From Bifidobacterium moukalabense DSM 27321 (GTDB lineage: Bacteria > Actinomycetota > Actinomycetes > Actinomycetales > Bifidobacteriaceae), in contig NZ_AZMV01000007.1 of the NCBI RefSeq assembly GCF_000522505.1, forward strand, positions 744,001 through 808,000: a DNA stretch of 64,000 nt. Direction: 5' to 3'. Below are positions 29,754 to 38,761 of this stretch, piece by piece. The position numbers and the translations under genes were made by a program. Every line of letters starts with the position of its first letter. Position 1 is the first letter of the stretch. The notes under the pieces are model-generated. The model saw only the letters and a list, made by a program, of their open reading frames with translations, had not been told where the DNA came from and ran no database searches.

Positions 29754-30935
29754 ATGACCATCTCGACCAACACCGAAGCGCTGAACGCCACCGCACTCGC
29801 CACCCGCGCCATCCACGCCGGCCAGGAGCCCGATCCGACCACCGGTGCCGTGGTCACGCCGATCTACATGACCTCCACGTTCAAACAGGACGGTGTTGGC
29901 GGATTGCGTAATGGCTACGATTACAGCCGTTCCATCAACCCGACCCGCAACTCCTTCGATGAGCAGCTCGCCGCCGTGGAAGGTGCCGAGTATGCGCTGA
30001 GCTTCTCCTCGGGCCTGGCCGCCATCGACGTGCTGCTGCGTTCCACCGTCAAGCCGGGAGACAACATCCTGCTCGGCAACGACGTATACGGCGGCACCTA
30101 CCGACTGCTGTCCAAGGTGTTCGTGCCGTGGGGCGTCGGCCTCGACGTGGTCGACATCACCGACACCGATGCCGTTTCCGCCGCGCTGGGCAAGAAGCAA
30201 TACCGATACATCTGGGTCGAAACCCCATCCAACCCGCTGCTGAACATCACCGACATCGCCGCAACCTCCGCCGTGGCGCATGCGCATGGCACCAAGGTGG
30301 TCGTGGACAATACGTTCGCATCCCCGGTGCTGCAGCACCCGCTGGCCGATGGCGCCGACGTGGTCGTCTACTCCACCACCAAGTACATCGGCGGGCATTC
30401 CGACGTGGTCGGCGGTGCCGTGGTCCTCAACGACAAGGGCATCCGCGACGAGGTGGCCTTCCTGCAGAACGCGGCCGGTGCGGTACCGTCCCCGTTCGAC
30501 TCCTGGCTCGACATCCGCGGTCTGAAGACCCTTGACCTGCGTGTCAGGCAGCACAGCCGCAATGCGCTCAAGGTGGCGCAATGGCTTGAAACCCGACCGG
30601 AGGTGGAGCGCGTATGGTATCCGGGCCTTGAGTCCCATCCGGGGCATGAGATCGCCGCACGTCAGATGCACGGCGGCTTCGGCGGCATGATCTCCGTGCA
30701 GATTGCGGCCGGATTCGAGGCGGCCAAGAGGTTCGCGGGCGCCACCGAGGTATTCACGCTGGCCGAATCCTTGGGTGGCGTGGAATCCCTGATCGAGCAT
30801 CCGGGGGCCATGACCCATGCCTCCGTGGCCGGTACCACCCTTGAAGTGCCCGCCAACCTGGTCCGCCTGTCCGTCGGCCTGGAAGACGCGGATGATCTCA
30901 TCGCCGACCTCGAGCAGGCCTTCCGCCGGATCTGA
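29754..30935 (+). CDS. Cystathionine gamma-synthase or gamma-lyase
   Basis: A 393-residue Cys/Met-metabolism PLP enzyme that either makes cystathionine from an activated homoserine and cysteine or cleaves it to cysteine. Seen: LATRAIHAGQEPDPTTGAVVTPIY (residues 14-37), YDYSRSINPTRNSFDEQLAAVEGAEYAL, and the PLP lysine in VVYSTTKYIGGHSDV near residue 208. ATG 29754 follows a good SD (AAGGAG). The pair CBS-like plus this gene fits the reverse trans-sulfuration route (Met to Cys), but MetB activity cannot be excluded. recQ begins 17 bp downstream. Confidence 0.92.
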   Translation: MTISTNTEALNATALATRAIHAGQEPDPTTGAVVTPIYMTSTFKQDGVGGLRNGYDYSRSINPTRNSFDEQLAAVEGAEYALSFSSGLAAIDVLLRSTVKPGDNILLGNDVYGGTYRLLSKVFVPWGVGLDVVDITDTDAVSAALGKKQYRYIWVETPSNPLLNITDIAATSAVAHAHGTKVVVDNTFASPVLQHPLADGADVVVYSTTKYIGGHSDVVGGAVVLNDKGIRDEVAFLQNAAGAVPSPFDSWLDIRGLKTLDLRVRQHSRNALKVAQWLETRPEVERVWYPGLESHPGHEIAARQMHGGFGGMISVQIAAGFEAAKRFAGATEVFTLAESLGGVESLIEHPGAMTHASVAGTTLEVPANLVRLSVGLEDADDLIADLEQAFRRI

Positions 30936-30952
30936 TTGCTAGACTGAAGGGC

Positions 30953-32914
30953 ATGACTGAAGTAACGGATTCCCGGGCGTTGGACGCACTGAAACAATAT
31001 TTCGGCTATGAAGCGTTCCGCCCCGGGCAATCCGGCATCGTCGGCTCCATCCTCGCCGGGCGCGATGTACTTGGCGTCATGCCGACCGGCGCGGGAAAGT
31101 CCATTTGCTACCAGATTCCGGCCACGATCCTGCCGGGCGTCACCATCGTCATCTCACCGCTGATCTCACTGATGCGCGACCAGGTCGACGCCCTGAACGA
31201 CGTCGGCATCCCAGCCGCGTTCATCAACACCACGCAAACGCCGGATGAGCAGTCGGCCGTGTTCGCACAGGCCTCGGCAGGACTCATCAGATTGCTGTAT
31301 GTCGCCCCGGAACGCCTGGAAACCGAACGTTTCCGCAACTTCGCAAACCGTACGCCAATCTCGTTGGTCGCCGTCGACGAGGCACATTGCGTGTCCCAAT
31401 GGGGGCAGGATTTCCGTTCGTCCTATCTTGGCATCGGCGAATTCATCGCAGGCCTGCCGGTACGCCCGACCGTGGCCGCGTTCACCGCGACCGCAACGGA
31501 ACGCGTGCGTCGTGACATCGTCTCCATGCTGGGACTGCATGACCCGGACGTAACCGTCACTGGTTTCGACCGGCCGAATCTGTACTTCGACGTCATCAAG
31601 CTGGAAACCAGGTATAAGGCCGCCTGGGTGGCGAAATACGTGGCGGACCATGCCGATGAATCCGGTATCGTCTACTGTGCGACGCGCAAGGAGACGGAGA
31701 CGCTGGCGGCCTCGCTCAATCATGCCGTGGCCGAATTGCGGTCCGCGAACGGTGCGGATCCCGGGCGGATGGGTCCCGTTGCGGTCGCCTACCATGGCGG
31801 CATGTCCCCTGACGTACGTGAGAAAGCGCAGCGAGACTTCGTGACCGACCGTGTGCCTGTGGTCGTGGCCACCAACGCATTCGGTATGGGCATTGACAAA
31901 TCGAACGTGCGCTATGTGATCCACCACAACATGCCCGAATCCATCGAAGCCTACTATCAGGAGGCGGGCCGTGCCGGGCGCGACGGCGAGCCGAGCCGCT
32001 GCACGCTACTGTGGAACGAATCCGACATCGTCACACGCCGCCGGCTGCTTGATTCCGATTACGACAACGAACGATTGACGCCCGAGGAGCAGGAGATCGT
32101 GCGCAGGTCAAAACGTCGTCTGCTCGACGCGATGGTCGGCTACTGTCGCACCACCGATTGCCTGCACACCTATATGACCCGCTATTTCGGCGAGAAGGAC
32201 ACGGCCAGCGGCACGACGGACGGCAAGTGCGAAGGCGGCTGCACCAACTGCGAACACACCTTCGAAACCGTGGATGTCACCGAAGTGGCGCGAGCCATCA
32301 GCCGATGTGTGCATGACGTGAACCAGAACGTCGGTACGGGCAAGATCGTCAGGATTCTGCGTGGGTCGAAAGCGCAGGATCTGAGCTATCTCAACCCGGA
32401 AGGCATGCCTACGTTCGGCATGCTCGAAAGCGTTCCGGAGGCACGTGTGCGCGATGTGCTCAGTCAGATGGCGACCGATGGATTCCTGTTCATCTCGGAG
32501 GGACGTCTGCCGATTGTGAAATTCGGTACGCGGGCGGTGGAAACGGTCGCCCCGGACTTCCATTACGAAATCAAGAAGATCGAGCGCAAAAGCCCTGCGA
32601 AACGTGGGGGAGCGGCGAGTGGAGCGCCATATGGGGCGGGTGATGCGGCGGGTTCCGCGGCGGCGGGATCCTACATCCCGGACGATGATGCCGAAGCGTT
32701 GTTCCAGCGACTGCGCGGATTGCGGCTCGACATCGCACGGGAAATCGGCAAGCCGCCGTACATCGTGTTCTCCGACAAGACGCTTCGCGACATGGCGCGG
32801 ATCCGACCGGTCACCAATGCGCAGTTTCTGGCGGTCAATGGCGTGGGCGACAACAAGCTCAAGCTGTACGGCGAACGATTCATGAATCTGATCCGTTCGA
32901 TTGATGCCGAATAA
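30953..32914 (+). CDS. recQ: ATP-dependent DNA helicase RecQ
   Basis: RecQ unwinds DNA 3' to 5' in recombination and fork repair. The 653-residue protein has motif 0 (FGYEAFRPGQ), Walker A VMPTGAGKSICYQIPA (about 43-58), the DEAH-type box VDEAHCVSQWGQDFR, and motif VI QEAGRAGRDGEPS. The RecQ-C zinc site has Cys residues in GYCRTTDC, GKCEGGCTNC. An HRDC domain follows (about residues 580-650: LRLDIAREIGKPPYIVFSDKTLRDMARIRP). Its proximity to metabolic genes and luxS is common in bifidobacteria. Confidence 0.96.
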   Translation: MTEVTDSRALDALKQYFGYEAFRPGQSGIVGSILAGRDVLGVMPTGAGKSICYQIPATILPGVTIVISPLISLMRDQVDALNDVGIPAAFINTTQTPDEQSAVFAQASAGLIRLLYVAPERLETERFRNFANRTPISLVAVDEAHCVSQWGQDFRSSYLGIGEFIAGLPVRPTVAAFTATATERVRRDIVSMLGLHDPDVTVTGFDRPNLYFDVIKLETRYKAAWVAKYVADHADESGIVYCATRKETETLAASLNHAVAELRSANGADPGRMGPVAVAYHGGMSPDVREKAQRDFVTDRVPVVVATNAFGMGIDKSNVRYVIHHNMPESIEAYYQEAGRAGRDGEPSRCTLLWNESDIVTRRRLLDSDYDNERLTPEEQEIVRRSKRRLLDAMVGYCRTTDCLHTYMTRYFGEKDTASGTTDGKCEGGCTNCEHTFETVDVTEVARAISRCVHDVNQNVGTGKIVRILRGSKAQDLSYLNPEGMPTFGMLESVPEARVRDVLSQMATDGFLFISEGRLPIVKFGTRAVETVAPDFHYEIKKIERKSPAKRGGAASGAPYGAGDAAGSAAAGSYIPDDDAEALFQRLRGLRLDIAREIGKPPYIVFSDKTLRDMARIRPVTNAQFLAVNGVGDNKLKLYGERFMNLIRSIDAE

Positions 32915-33054
32915 GTGGGATCCTCCGCCGGATTGCAACGCGCTATCGGCAAAACGCATGACGATTCGGTTGACTGCGCCCCGCGAAACGACAACAGTAG
33001 AGAACGACAACAATAGGGGCGGATACCGCTGTTCCGCAGGAAAGGACAAGGACA

Positions 33055-33540
33055 ATGGCTGATGAAAAGCCCGTCGTGGAAAGCTTCCAGCTGGATCATA
33101 CCAAGGTGAAGGCGCCGTACGTACGCTACATCGACACCGAAAGGGGACCGCACGGCGACGTGGTGTCCAACTATGACCTGCGCTTGGTACAACCGAACGA
33201 GAACGCCATCCCCACCGGCGGGCTGCACACCATCGAACACACCATCGCGGTGCTGCTGCGCGAACGCATTCCGGGCTATATCGACTGCTCGCCATTCGGA
33301 TGCCGTACCGGCTTCCATCTGCTGACCTGGGGCGAGCACTCCACCGAAGACGTGGCCAAAGCGCTGAAGGAGGCATTGGAATTCATCGCCTTTGAGGCCA
33401 CTTGGGACGATGTGCCCGCCACGACCATCGAAAGTTGCGGCAATTATCGCGACCACAGCCTGTTCACGGCAAAGGAATGGTGCAGGGATATTCTCGCCAA
33501 GGGCATCAGCTCCGATCCGTTCGAGCGCAAGCTGGTGTAG
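33055..33540 (+). CDS. luxS: S-ribosylhomocysteine lyase
   Basis: LuxS splits S-ribosylhomocysteine into homocysteine and DPD, the precursor of autoinducer-2, completing recycling of S-adenosylhomocysteine. The 161-residue protein has the metal-binding HTIEH at residues 58-62, the catalytic Cys83 in SPFGCRTGF, and the third ligand Cys in [11 protein letters not shown]. The homocysteine it yields can feed the CBS-like enzyme encoded at 28672. SD: GGAAAGGACAAGG before ATG 33055. Confidence 0.97.
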   Translation: MADEKPVVESFQLDHTKVKAPYVRYIDTERGPHGDVVSNYDLRLVQPNENAIPTGGLHTIEHTIAVLLRERIPGYIDCSPFGCRTGFHLLTWGEHSTEDVAKALKEALEFIAFEATWDDVPATTIESCGNYRDHSLFTAKEWCRDILAKGISSDPFERKLV

Positions 33541-33650
33541 GCCGGCCGTGTTCCACCGGTAAGCCGAACCGCCGGTTTCGGTGAGTCCGCTGTGCAGCGA
33601 ACGTGATACCTTGGACGCTCGGAATACAAGAAAGCGAATTGAGGTGAGCG

Positions 33651-34178
33651 GTGAGCGAAGTCACTCCTGCACGGCGGTTCCGTCGCGCCACGATGGCCGA
33701 TCTTCCGGCGATACTGAAAATCTATGGGCATGCCCGTGAGCTAATGGCCAGGAACGGCAATCCGACCCAATGGGGCAGCACGTTCCCGCGTGAGGAGATG
33801 GTGCGGGAGGATATCGAGCAACGGCGCACCATGCTGCTGGTCGACACCGTTGACGGCGAGGAACGTGTGCTCGCCCAATTCGCCCTGTGCCCAGGTGCCG
33901 ACCCGACCTATGCGAACATCGATGGCGCTTGGCTGGACGACGACCCGTACGTGACCATTCACCGCATCGCCTCATCCGGCTTGGCGCGTGGCGCAGCCAG
34001 GGACTGCATCAACTGGGCCATCGAGCACTACGGCAACGTGCGTGCGGATACGCACCCGAACAACAAGGCCATGCAGCATGTGCTCGAATCCAATGGGTTC
34101 GCACGCTGCGGACTGATCCAACTGCTGGATCGCCCCACCGACACCACACGAATCGCCTACCAGCGCCACGAATGGTGA
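33651..34178 (+). CDS. GNAT-family N-acetyltransferase
   Basis: A 175-residue acetyltransferase read from GTG 33651, with GAGGTGAG just upstream. The N-terminus RRFRRATMADLPAILKIYGHAREL is the standard GNAT beginning. The acetyl-CoA loop is not the textbook RGxGxG: the region is SSGLARGAARDCINWAIEHYGNVRADTHPNNKAMQHVLESNGFARCG, with the common NxxMxxxLxxxGF end. The substrate is unknown. Confidence 0.85.
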   Translation: MSEVTPARRFRRATMADLPAILKIYGHARELMARNGNPTQWGSTFPREEMVREDIEQRRTMLLVDTVDGEERVLAQFALCPGADPTYANIDGAWLDDDPYVTIHRIASSGLARGAARDCINWAIEHYGNVRADTHPNNKAMQHVLESNGFARCGLIQLLDRPTDTTRIAYQRHEW

Positions 34179-34187
34179 CTCATAGCA

Positions 34188-34220
34188 AAAGGGTGCCCCG
34201 CATCATATGGGGGCACCCTT
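34188..34220 (+). terminator. Bidirectional terminator between GNAT and APC permease genes
   Basis: AAGGGTGCCCC pairs with GGGGCACCCTT around a loop of about 10 nt. On the minus strand the left flank reads as a T-rich end (AAAA on the plus strand), so it ends the permease message as well as the GNAT message. Confidence 0.8.
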
Positions 34221-34230
34221 CGCATATGTT

Positions 34231-35658
34231 CTAGAACAGTGCGGGTTCGTTCAGTTTGGAACGCTTGCGGCTGTATGAGAAGTACACGATCAGGCCGAGC
34301 CCGAACCATACGGCGAAGCGCACCCAGGTCTCCCAGTTGAGGCCAAGGATCAGCACGAAGCAGAACACGATGGCCAGAATCGGCGTGAACGGCACGCCCG
34401 GGGCCCTGAATCCGCGATGCGCATCGGGCTGGGTTCTGCGCATCCATAGAATGCCGGCGGACACGATGATGAATGCGGACAACGTGCCGATGTTCACCAG
34501 CTCGAACAGCACGTTGATGTTGATGAAACCACCGGCGATGGCCGTGAGGATGCCGAAGAACCACGTGCCCTTGAACGGAGTGCGGTACTTCGGATGCACT
34601 TCGCCGAAGAACTTCGGGAACAGGCCGTCGCGGCTCATGGCATAGCAGATACGGGACTGGCCGTACAGCTGTACCAGCATCACGGTGGTCATGCCGAGCA
34701 GCGCGCCCAGATTCACGATGAACGCCAGCCAGTTGAGACCGGTTTCGAGGATCACGCCTGCGACCGGGGCGTCGATGAAATTCGCGAACTCCTTGTATGG
34801 CACCACGCCGGTCATGATCAGCGTCATGATGATGTACAGCACGGTCGACAGCGCCAGCGAGATGAGAATGCCACGCGGCAGCGTCTTGTTCGGATTGATG
34901 GTCTCCTCGGCGGAGGATGACACCGCGTCGAAGCCGATGAAGCTGAAGAACACGATCGATGCGGCCGGCACAATGCCGTACGGTTGCGTGGATCCGGGCT
35001 GGAACGTGTAGATGCCGTACGGGGAGAACGGCTTCCAGTTGGCGGGGTTCACATACCAGACGGTGCACACGATGAACAGTATGATGATGGCCAGTTTGAT
35101 CATCACCATGATATCGTTGGCCTTCTTCGTCTGATTGATGCCGATCGACAGCAGCCATGTGATGACGAGCACGATGACGAAGCCCGGCAGATTGAAGTAG
35201 GTGGTCACACCCGGCGTGGTGCCGTAGGCGGCGGTCAGCTCGACCGGCAGATGCAGGCCGAAGCCTTCCAGCAGTTTGTTGAAATACCCGGACCAACCGG
35301 CGGAGACGGTGGCCGCCTGCAACGCATATTCCAGAATCAGATCCCAGCCGATCACGAAGGCGATCAGCTCGCCGAACGCGAGATACGCGTACGAATAGGC
35401 GGAACCGGAGACCGGTGCCATAGCGGCGAATTCCGCATAGCACAGGCCGGCGAAACCGCAGCAGATGGCCGCCAGCAGAAAGGAGATGCACAGTGCCGGG
35501 CCTGCGGTGAGGGCGCCCTTGCCGGTGAGCACGAAGATGCCGGTGCCGATGATGGCGCCGATGCCCAGCATGGTAAGGTCGAAGGTTTTCATTGTTCGCT
35601 TCAGCGGGGTCGACTCGGAGACGAGTTGATCCACGGATTTTTTGCGAAATAGATCCAT
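34231..35658 (-). CDS. APC-superfamily amino-acid permease
   Basis: A 475-residue transporter of the cationic/neutral amino-acid (CAT, YfnA-like) group with about 12 membrane helices. The N-terminus LKRTMKTFDLTMLGIGAIIGTGIFVLTGKGA contains the substrate-backbone motif GAIIGTGIF (residues about 33-41). PVSGSAYSYAYLAFGELIAF and FFSFIGFDAVSSSAEETINPNKTLPRGI are further family marks. Minus-strand SD AAGGGAAAAG. It stands alone, with a bidirectional terminator at its 3' end. The substrate is not predictable. Confidence 0.92.
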   Translation of the reverse strand: MDLFRKKSVDQLVSESTPLKRTMKTFDLTMLGIGAIIGTGIFVLTGKGALTAGPALCISFLLAAICCGFAGLCYAEFAAMAPVSGSAYSYAYLAFGELIAFVIGWDLILEYALQAATVSAGWSGYFNKLLEGFGLHLPVELTAAYGTTPGVTTYFNLPGFVIVLVITWLLSIGINQTKKANDIMVMIKLAIIILFIVCTVWYVNPANWKPFSPYGIYTFQPGSTQPYGIVPAASIVFFSFIGFDAVSSSAEETINPNKTLPRGILISLALSTVLYIIMTLIMTGVVPYKEFANFIDAPVAGVILETGLNWLAFIVNLGALLGMTTVMLVQLYGQSRICYAMSRDGLFPKFFGEVHPKYRTPFKGTWFFGILTAIAGGFININVLFELVNIGTLSAFIIVSAGILWMRRTQPDAHRGFRAPGVPFTPILAIVFCFVLILGLNWETWVRFAVWFGLGLIVYFSYSRKRSKLNEPALF

Positions 35659-35892
35659 GGTCTTCTTTTCCCTTTAAATGGATTCTTCATGGGCTGGACC
35701 GGACGGATTTCCGGGACTCTGGCACGCCTCAACGCCAGAAATCAGATAGGTCCCTCTGACAGCATCGAAAGACCTTATGTATGGAGAGTGTAAAGACTGG
35801 CCGCGGACAAAATCGTGGAAACCGCGCGAAACGTCTCATAATCCATGCGTGTGCAACATGACACGTCACATAGCGGCGTAACAATAGGAGCC

Positions 35893-37251
35893 ATGACTTT
35901 GAGCGCTACACGTGAATGGCAATTCTCATCCGAACGGGGCAGGGCGAACTATGACGCGGCCCGTCGGCGATATCCGGCACAGGCGATCGTCGACCTGGCC
36001 GCACTGCGTGACAATATGCGCCGTCTGGTGGGCATGGTGGGCGGTCCGGCCTCCGGCACCGCCGTCATGGGCGTGGTCAAGGCCGACGCCTATGGCCATG
36101 GCCTGATCCCCTCCGCACTGGCCGCTTTGGCGGGTGGCGCAACCTGGCTTGGCACCGCGCAGTCGCACGAGGCGCTGTTGCTTCGCAAGGCCGGCATCGG
36201 TCCGGAGCGCTGCCATATTCTGACGTGGGTCTACAACGGTACCGCGGTGCCGTTCGACGAACTGATCGCCAACGACATCGACGTCTCCGTCGGCTCGCTG
36301 TCCGGCATTGACGGCGTCGCCGAGGCCGCACGACGTCTCGGCAAAACCGCCCGTGTACATGTGAAGGTCGATTCCGGTTTCGGCCGTAACGGCTTCACTC
36401 CCGCCGGATTCGATGCGGCACTTGCCAAGCTGGTACCGCTTGCCAGGGAAGGCGTGCTGCATGTCGTCGGCCAGTGGAGCCATCTGGCCGTCGCCGATGC
36501 GCCGGATGTACCGGAATTCGTGGCCTCCACCGACCGACAGATCGAATGCTTCAAGGATTTCACCCGCCGTATGGAGTCCGCCGGGATCGCGCCGGAGATT
36601 CGTCATCTGGCCAACACCGCCGCCACGCTGAGCCGTCCGGAGATCCATTTCGAACTGACCCGCCCGGGCATCGGTCTGTATGGCTATGAGGCCGATCCGG
36701 CCATGGGTGCGCCGGCCACATATGGGCTCAAGCCCGCCATGACCTTGCAGGCGCAGCTCGGCACCGTCAAGGATGTCGAGGCGGGGCATGGCGTCTCCTA
36801 CGGCCGCACCTATCTGACTCCGAGCGACACCTCCACCGCAATCGTGCCGATCGGGTATGCGGATGGCATCCACCGGTCCGCTTCCGGCTTCGATATGGAA
36901 GGCGCCAAGCATGTGATCAAGGACGGCGGCCCGGTGCGTGTGATGACCGCCGAGGGGCCGCGCCTGTATCGGGTGTCCGGCCGCGTGTGCATGGACCAGT
37001 TCATTCTTGACCTGCATGGTTCGGCCGCCGAACTCGGCGTGCATGAGGGAGACACCGTGGAGCTGTTCGGTCCCGGCCGCGGCGAGGACTACGCCGAGCC
37101 GACCGCCGACGATTGGGGCCGCGCCGCCGACACCATCAGCTACGAGATCTTCACCTGCCTGCGCAACCGCATTCCTCGACTGTACGAGCACGCGTCCGAT
37201 GTGCTGTCCGCCGAGGACCTCGCCAAACTGGATCCGGCAAGTATGCTGTAA
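35893..37251 (+). CDS. alr: Alanine racemase
   Basis: Alr interconverts L- and D-alanine for peptidoglycan. The 452-residue protein (family about 370-400) has the PLP lysine in VMGVVKADAYGHG near residue 58, LTRPGIGLYGY, the catalytic Tyr in HGVSYGRTY, and PIGYADGIHRS. The extra length is an N-terminal extension of about 25 residues and a C-terminal segment. ATG 35893 was chosen because TAGGAG precedes it; an in-frame ATG lies at 35845. dgt follows after 99 bp. Confidence 0.95.
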   Translation: MTLSATREWQFSSERGRANYDAARRRYPAQAIVDLAALRDNMRRLVGMVGGPASGTAVMGVVKADAYGHGLIPSALAALAGGATWLGTAQSHEALLLRKAGIGPERCHILTWVYNGTAVPFDELIANDIDVSVGSLSGIDGVAEAARRLGKTARVHVKVDSGFGRNGFTPAGFDAALAKLVPLAREGVLHVVGQWSHLAVADAPDVPEFVASTDRQIECFKDFTRRMESAGIAPEIRHLANTAATLSRPEIHFELTRPGIGLYGYEADPAMGAPATYGLKPAMTLQAQLGTVKDVEAGHGVSYGRTYLTPSDTSTAIVPIGYADGIHRSASGFDMEGAKHVIKDGGPVRVMTAEGPRLYRVSGRVCMDQFILDLHGSAAELGVHEGDTVELFGPGRGEDYAEPTADDWGRAADTISYEIFTCLRNRIPRLYEHASDVLSAEDLAKLDPASML

Positions 37252-37350
37252 GTACCCGATTCGTCGGAGCGATGGGCGTCAGCCAGGGGCCCGCCGGCGA
37301 GAGCGGTCGTTGTGAAGGCCGCCCGAGGGCGTTCTGAGCGGAGGCAACCC

Positions 37351-38604
37351 ATGACGGTCGGCTATGTGTCTTCCGACGAGGAGCGGTGGGCTCCGGAACC
37401 GCCGAAATCCAGCACACGCACCGCCTTCCAGCGTGATCGCGCCCGCCTGATCCATTCCTCCGCCCTGCGCAGGCTTGGCGCGAAAAGCCAGATACTGGTG
37501 GCCGGCACCGATGATTTCGTACGCACACGGCTTACGCACACGCTGGAGGTCGCGCAGATCGGACGTCAGATCGGCGCCTCCCTTGGCTGCGATCCGGATG
37601 TGGTCGACTGCGCCTGCCTTGCGCACGACCTCGGTCATCCGCCGTTCGGGCATAACGGGGAGCGTGCGCTCGCTGAAATCGCACGGGATATCGGCGGATT
37701 CGAAGGCAATGCGCAGACCCTGCGATTGCTGACGCGGCTCGAGCCGAAAATCATGTTTCCCGACGGCCGTTCCGCCGGCGTGAACCTGACACGTGCGGCA
37801 CTCGACGCCACCGTCAAATATCCGTGGACGTTGGCCGAGGCCGCCGACCATCCGAAAGGGGAGCGCAGTGCGAAATTCTGCGTCTATCCGGATGACGAGG
37901 ATGTCTTCCGGTGGCTCAAGCAGGGCACGTCGGGCAATGCGCGACCGGTGGAGTGCCAGGTCATGGATCTGTCCGACGACATCGCCTACAGCGTGCACGA
38001 TGTGGAGGACGCCATCGCGACCGGTTCCTTCGATCCGGTCGTATTGCACGAGAGCGGTGTGATCGATGCCGTCATCGAGGACTCACGAAGCTGGTACGGA
38101 CGGCAGTGGGACCCCGACAAACTGGTGGCGGCGTTCCATCGCATGCATCATCGCGACACTTTTCCCGGATACTTTGACGGATCCCGTCGATCGCTGGCAG
38201 CGCTGAAGAACATGACCAGCGATCTGATCGGCCGTTTCGCGGGTTCCGTGGAGGCTGCGACCCGCGACACCTATGGCGGCGACCCGCTGACCCGCTATAA
38301 CGGCAACGTGATCATTCCCGAGGAGACCAGTTACGAGATCGTGGCGTTGAAAGGCATCGCCGTGCATTTCGTGATGGCTCCGGGTGAACGTGAACCACTG
38401 CATGACGCGGAACGACGAATCGTCAACGATCTGGTCGGCGTGTTCATGGACGACAATCCCAAGCCGTCCGGCGCGCTCGAAAGCGTGTTCCTTGACGACT
38501 GGCGGCAGGCGGACGGCGACGACGCGCGATTGCGTGTGGCCATCGATCAGGTGGCGAGTCTGACGGACACCTCCGCCCTGGCCCTTCACTCCTTGCTGTG
38601 CTGA
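37351..38604 (+). CDS. dgt: Deoxyguanosinetriphosphate triphosphohydrolase-like protein
   Basis: An HD-domain dNTP triphosphohydrolase of 417 residues that removes tripolyphosphate from dGTP or related dNTPs. It has RTAFQRDRARLIHSSALRRLGAKSQI at the N-terminus, the first HD-site His in RTRLTHTLEVAQIG (about residue 65), and the His-Asp pair in CLAHDLGHPPFGHNGE (about 95-110). VMDLSDDIAYSVHDVEDAI supplies the last metal Asp. ATG 37351 follows GGAGG and is preferred to ATG 37312. The adjacency dgt-dnaG is common in actinobacteria. Confidence 0.94.
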   Translation: MTVGYVSSDEERWAPEPPKSSTRTAFQRDRARLIHSSALRRLGAKSQILVAGTDDFVRTRLTHTLEVAQIGRQIGASLGCDPDVVDCACLAHDLGHPPFGHNGERALAEIARDIGGFEGNAQTLRLLTRLEPKIMFPDGRSAGVNLTRAALDATVKYPWTLAEAADHPKGERSAKFCVYPDDEDVFRWLKQGTSGNARPVECQVMDLSDDIAYSVHDVEDAIATGSFDPVVLHESGVIDAVIEDSRSWYGRQWDPDKLVAAFHRMHHRDTFPGYFDGSRRSLAALKNMTSDLIGRFAGSVEAATRDTYGGDPLTRYNGNVIIPEETSYEIVALKGIAVHFVMAPGEREPLHDAERRIVNDLVGVFMDDNPKPSGALESVFLDDWRQADGDDARLRVAIDQVASLTDTSALALHSLLC

Positions 38605-38761
38605 CGTGCGGACGAGCCCTGGACGAGCATGGTTCCTTCCCGATTCCCGGTGGGGCGGCGCATGCAACGCGCCGTAGGCTTGGCAGAACGGCCCGGAGCG
38701 TGTCGTGCGCTGCATATGCCGTGTGGTCATAACCTAGGGGCACGCTGGTAATCTGGAACGC

